From NCBI GenBank assembly GCA_029865285.1, contig JAOUHE010000086.1, forward strand, positions 1 through 7,193: 7,193 bases of DNA, written 5' to 3'. The stretch's first letter is position 1; each line of letters starts with the position of its first letter. This stretch comes from Chloroflexota bacterium. Its GTDB lineage: Bacteria > Chloroflexota > Limnocylindria > QHBO01. Below, piece by piece: positions 5,419 through 7,193 of the stretch. A model generated the notes under the pieces. The model saw only the letters and a list, made by a program, of their open reading frames with translations, was not told the DNA's origin and searched no databases. Position numbers and translations under genes: made by a program.

Positions 5419-6204
5419 ATGCCCGATCCCGAGTACGAAACGACCCGCTTCGAGCAGGCCGGCGGCGTCGCCACCATCACCCTCGACCGACCGGAGAGCC
5501 TCAACGCCCTGAACGCGACCATGCGGCGGGAGTTGCGAGCAGGGCTCAAGGCAGCGGCCCGCGACGACACCGTGCGCACAGTGATCATCACCGGCGCGGG
5601 GCGCGGCTTCTGCAGCGGGGCGGACCTGCGCGGCGGCGACGCGGAGCGCGACTTCCGCCGTGTCCTGACCGATGAGTACCACCCTCTGGTGATGGCCATT
5701 CGCGACCTGCCCAAGCCGGTGATCGCGGCGGTCAACGGAGTCGCGGCCGGTGCCGGTGTCTCGCTGGCATTGGCATGCGACCTGGTCTATGCGGCCGAGG
5801 AGGCGCGCTTCATCCAGGCCTTTGTCCGCATTGGCCTCGTCCCCGACTCAGGCTCCACGAGGGTCCTGGTGCGTGCCCTGGGGCGCCACCGTGCGGCACA
5901 GCTCATCTTCAGCGGCGAGCCGCTCAGCGCGACCGAGGCGCACGCGGCCGGCCTGGTGAACGTGGTCGTTCCGGCGGCGGAACTCGCCGCGGCGGCGCAG
6001 GAGGCGGCAGCTCGGCTCGCCGCGGCGCCGACCACCGCGATCGGCTACGCCAAGCGCGCGATCAATCACGCGGAAGATGCGCTCCTGTCGGAGAGCCTCG
6101 CGATGGAGGCTGCCCTCCAGGAGCTTGCCGGACGCACCGATGATCACGCCGAGGGGGTCGCCGCCTTCGGAGAGAAGCGGGAGCCGCGCTTCATTGGTCG
6201 CTGA
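5419..6204 (+). CDS. paaG: PaaG-type enoyl-CoA isomerase (crotonase family)
   Basis: The 261-residue crotonase has the oxyanion-hole segment GRGFCSGADLRGGD (61-74). It then has VNGVAAGAGVSLALACDL (105-122), which lacks the first hydratase glutamate, and FIQAFVRIGLVPDSGSTRVL (131-150), with Asp143 in the LVPDSG motif. This pattern, no catalytic Glu at site one and Asp at the GLVPD position, is that of PaaG, the 1,2-epoxyphenylacetyl-CoA isomerase that forms the oxepin and also shifts the double bond of dehydroadipyl-CoA. It also occurs in other 2,3-enoyl-CoA isomerases, so substrate is uncertain. Hydratase activity is unlikely. The C-terminal EGVAAFGEKREPRFIGR end is standard. ATG 5419 follows the HIT-like gene by 9 nt, and the gene overlaps the downstream dehydrogenase by 11 nt. 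The pairing with a PaaH-type dehydrogenase supports a phenylacetate or related aromatic-CoA role. Confidence 0.85.
   Translation: MPDPEYETTRFEQAGGVATITLDRPESLNALNATMRRELRAGLKAAARDDTVRTVIITGAGRGFCSGADLRGGDAERDFRRVLTDEYHPLVMAIRDLPKPVIAAVNGVAAGAGVSLALACDLVYAAEEARFIQAFVRIGLVPDSGSTRVLVRALGRHRAAQLIFSGEPLSATEAHAAGLVNVVVPAAELAAAAQEAAARLAAAPTTAIGYAKRAINHAEDALLSESLAMEAALQELAGRTDDHAEGVAAFGEKREPRFIGR
6179..6183 (+). promoter_or_regulatory. Ribosome binding site deciding the TTG start of the dehydrogenase
   Basis: GGGAG lies 10 nt before TTG 6194, inside the end of the PaaG-like gene. No ATG or GTG occurs in frame between this site and the nucleotide-binding motif apart from a GTG inside the first beta strand, so TTG 6194 is the best start. 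Confidence 0.45.
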
Positions 6205-7193
6205 TCCAATCGCGGTCGCGCGCGTCGGGGTGCTCGGCGCCGGGACGATGGGAGCGGGGATCGCCCAGGTGGCGGCCGAGGCGGGCCTGGCGGTCCTGAT
6301 CCACGATCCGGTCGCCGGCGCGGTCGATCGCGCGCAGGAGCGGATCGCAGGCTTCATCGGTCGCCGCATCGAGAAGGGGCAACTGGCGCCCGCGGACGGT
6401 GAGGACGCGCTGGGTCGGCTGGCGGCAGCGACCGAGGTGGAGGATCTGGCGATTGCCGACCTGGTGATCGAGGCAGCACCCGAGGATCTCGAACTGAAAC
6501 GGGAGGCATTTCGCCGTCTCGACGCGGCCGCCGCCGGTCGGCACGTGATCCTGGCGAGCAACACCAGCAGCCTGTCGATCGGGAAGATCGCCGAGGCGAC
6601 CGATCGGCCGCAGTGGGTCGTGGGGATGCACTTCTTCAACCCTGTGCCGGTGATGGCGCTGGTCGAGGTGATCGCCGGCCCGCTGACTGCGCCCGCCGTG
6701 GCTTCCGCGACCGCCGATCTCGCGCGACGCATGGGCAAGACGCCGGTGATGGCCGCAGACACGCCAGGGTTCATCGTCAACCGCGTCGCGCGCCCCTTCT
6801 ATCTCGAGGCGCTGCGCATCGTCGGTGCGGGGCTGGCCGCGGTCGAGGACGTAGACGCTGCGATGCGCGCGGCCGGGTTCCGGATGGGGCCGTTCGAGTT
6901 GATCGATGCGATCGGAGCCGATGTCAACCTGGCCGTCACCAGAAGCGTGGCTGCCGCATTCGCCGGCGAGGCCCGCTATCGGCCGCACCCGCTGCAGCGC
7001 GTCCTGGTCGAGGCGGGTCGTCTCGGACGCAAGACCGGCGCCGGTTTCTACGATTACGCCCCCGATGGCTCCCGTGCCGCCGCCTGGGCGGGCCTGCCGG
7101 CCCAGCGGGCAGCCGCCGGAGCGCGGATCATCGCGGACCAGATTGCGACCCGCATCGTGGTCACCATCGTCAACGAGGCGGCATCAGCGGTGG
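6194..7193 (+). CDS. paaH: 3-hydroxyacyl-CoA dehydrogenase, two-domain PaaH type (runs off right edge)
   Basis: From TTG 6194 there are 333 codons without a stop to the window edge. The N-terminal Rossmann domain starts RVGVLGAGTMGAGIAQ (10-25), with the NAD-binding GxGxxG at 15-20. The catalytic set of the family is complete: Ser125 in SNTSSLS, His146 in GMHFFNP, Glu158 in VEVI and Asn196 in PGFIVNR. These match Ser137, His158, Glu170 and Asn208 of human HAD at constant offset. A first C-terminal domain ends near GRLGRKTGAGFYDY (275-288). Single-domain enzymes (about 280-290 residues) stop about here, but this protein continues into ARIIADQIATRIVVTIVNEAASAV, the start of a second C-terminal 3HCDH domain. 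That layout is typical of PaaH/PaaC, 3-hydroxyadipyl-CoA dehydrogenases of about 500 residues. It oxidises (S)-3-hydroxyacyl-CoA to 3-oxoacyl-CoA with NAD. The 11-nt overlap with the PaaG-like gene suggests co-translation. Confidence 0.9.
   Translation, partial: MVADPIAVARVGVLGAGTMGAGIAQVAAEAGLAVLIHDPVAGAVDRAQERIAGFIGRRIEKGQLAPADGEDALGRLAAATEVEDLAIADLVIEAAPEDLELKREAFRRLDAAAAGRHVILASNTSSLSIGKIAEATDRPQWVVGMHFFNPVPVMALVEVIAGPLTAPAVASATADLARRMGKTPVMAADTPGFIVNRVARPFYLEALRIVGAGLAAVEDVDAAMRAAGFRMGPFELIDAIGADVNLAVTRSVAAAFAGEARYRPHPLQRVLVEAGRLGRKTGAGFYDYAPDGSRAAAWAGLPAQRAAAGARIIADQIATRIVVTIVNEAASAV

Noticed and set aside
4422..5735. A 437-codon minus-strand open frame across the CGNR, HIT-like and PaaG-like genes
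   Set aside because: It spans three genes with clear family motifs on the other strand and reads as low-complexity Arg/Ser/Pro sequence.

Overview
The window is a high-GC (clearly above 60% by eye), gene-dense bacterial segment. Its style suggests a high-GC Gram-positive or Chloroflexota-like bacterium: an actinobacterial-type adenosine deaminase (NTDN motif), a 7Fe ferredoxin of the TYVIAEPC type, a CGNR zinc-finger protein, and several promoters whose -10 box lies only 6-10 nt before the ATG, as expected of leaderless mRNAs. The phylum is an inference from these traits, not a demonstrated placement.

Layout: at the left edge a DapA/NAL-family aldolase gene runs leftward off the window (337 to 1, minus). 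It is divergent from an adenosine deaminase gene (403-1515). A 93-bp gap leads to a 7Fe ferredoxin (1609-1851), then a tight run of an EthD-family protein (1859-2167), a crotonase with a C-terminal zinc ribbon (2148-3116) and a canonical enoyl-CoA hydratase (3113-3895). This run converges on a small minus-strand ORF (3882-4076). A 137-bp divergent control region (4077-4213) follows, containing an excellent minus-strand promoter (TTGACA-17-TATGCT) whose spacer is occupied by a perfect 13-bp palindrome. Rightward from there lie a CGNR zinc-finger protein (4214-4798), a HIT-like protein (4795-5409, ATGA overlap), a PaaG-type isomerase (5419-6204) and a two-domain 3-hydroxyacyl-CoA dehydrogenase of PaaH type (from TTG 6194, running off the right edge).

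How the genes may work together: three crotonases with three different active-site patterns, plus a PaaH-like dehydrogenase, look like the lower (beta-oxidation-like) part of an aromatic-CoA or phenylacetyl-CoA route: double-bond isomerisation (PaaG-like), hydration (canonical hydratase) and oxidation (PaaH-like). The zinc-ribbon crotonase resembles, in its active-site loop, the ring-opening hydrolase BamA (6-oxocyclohexenecarbonyl-CoA hydrolase) more than ordinary hydratases. The EthD protein and ferredoxin fit an oxidative degradation setting, and the CGNR protein beside a palindromic operator is the obvious candidate regulator. The adenosine deaminase and DapA-family genes look unrelated to this pathway. 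No RNA genes, mobile elements or CRISPR arrays were seen.
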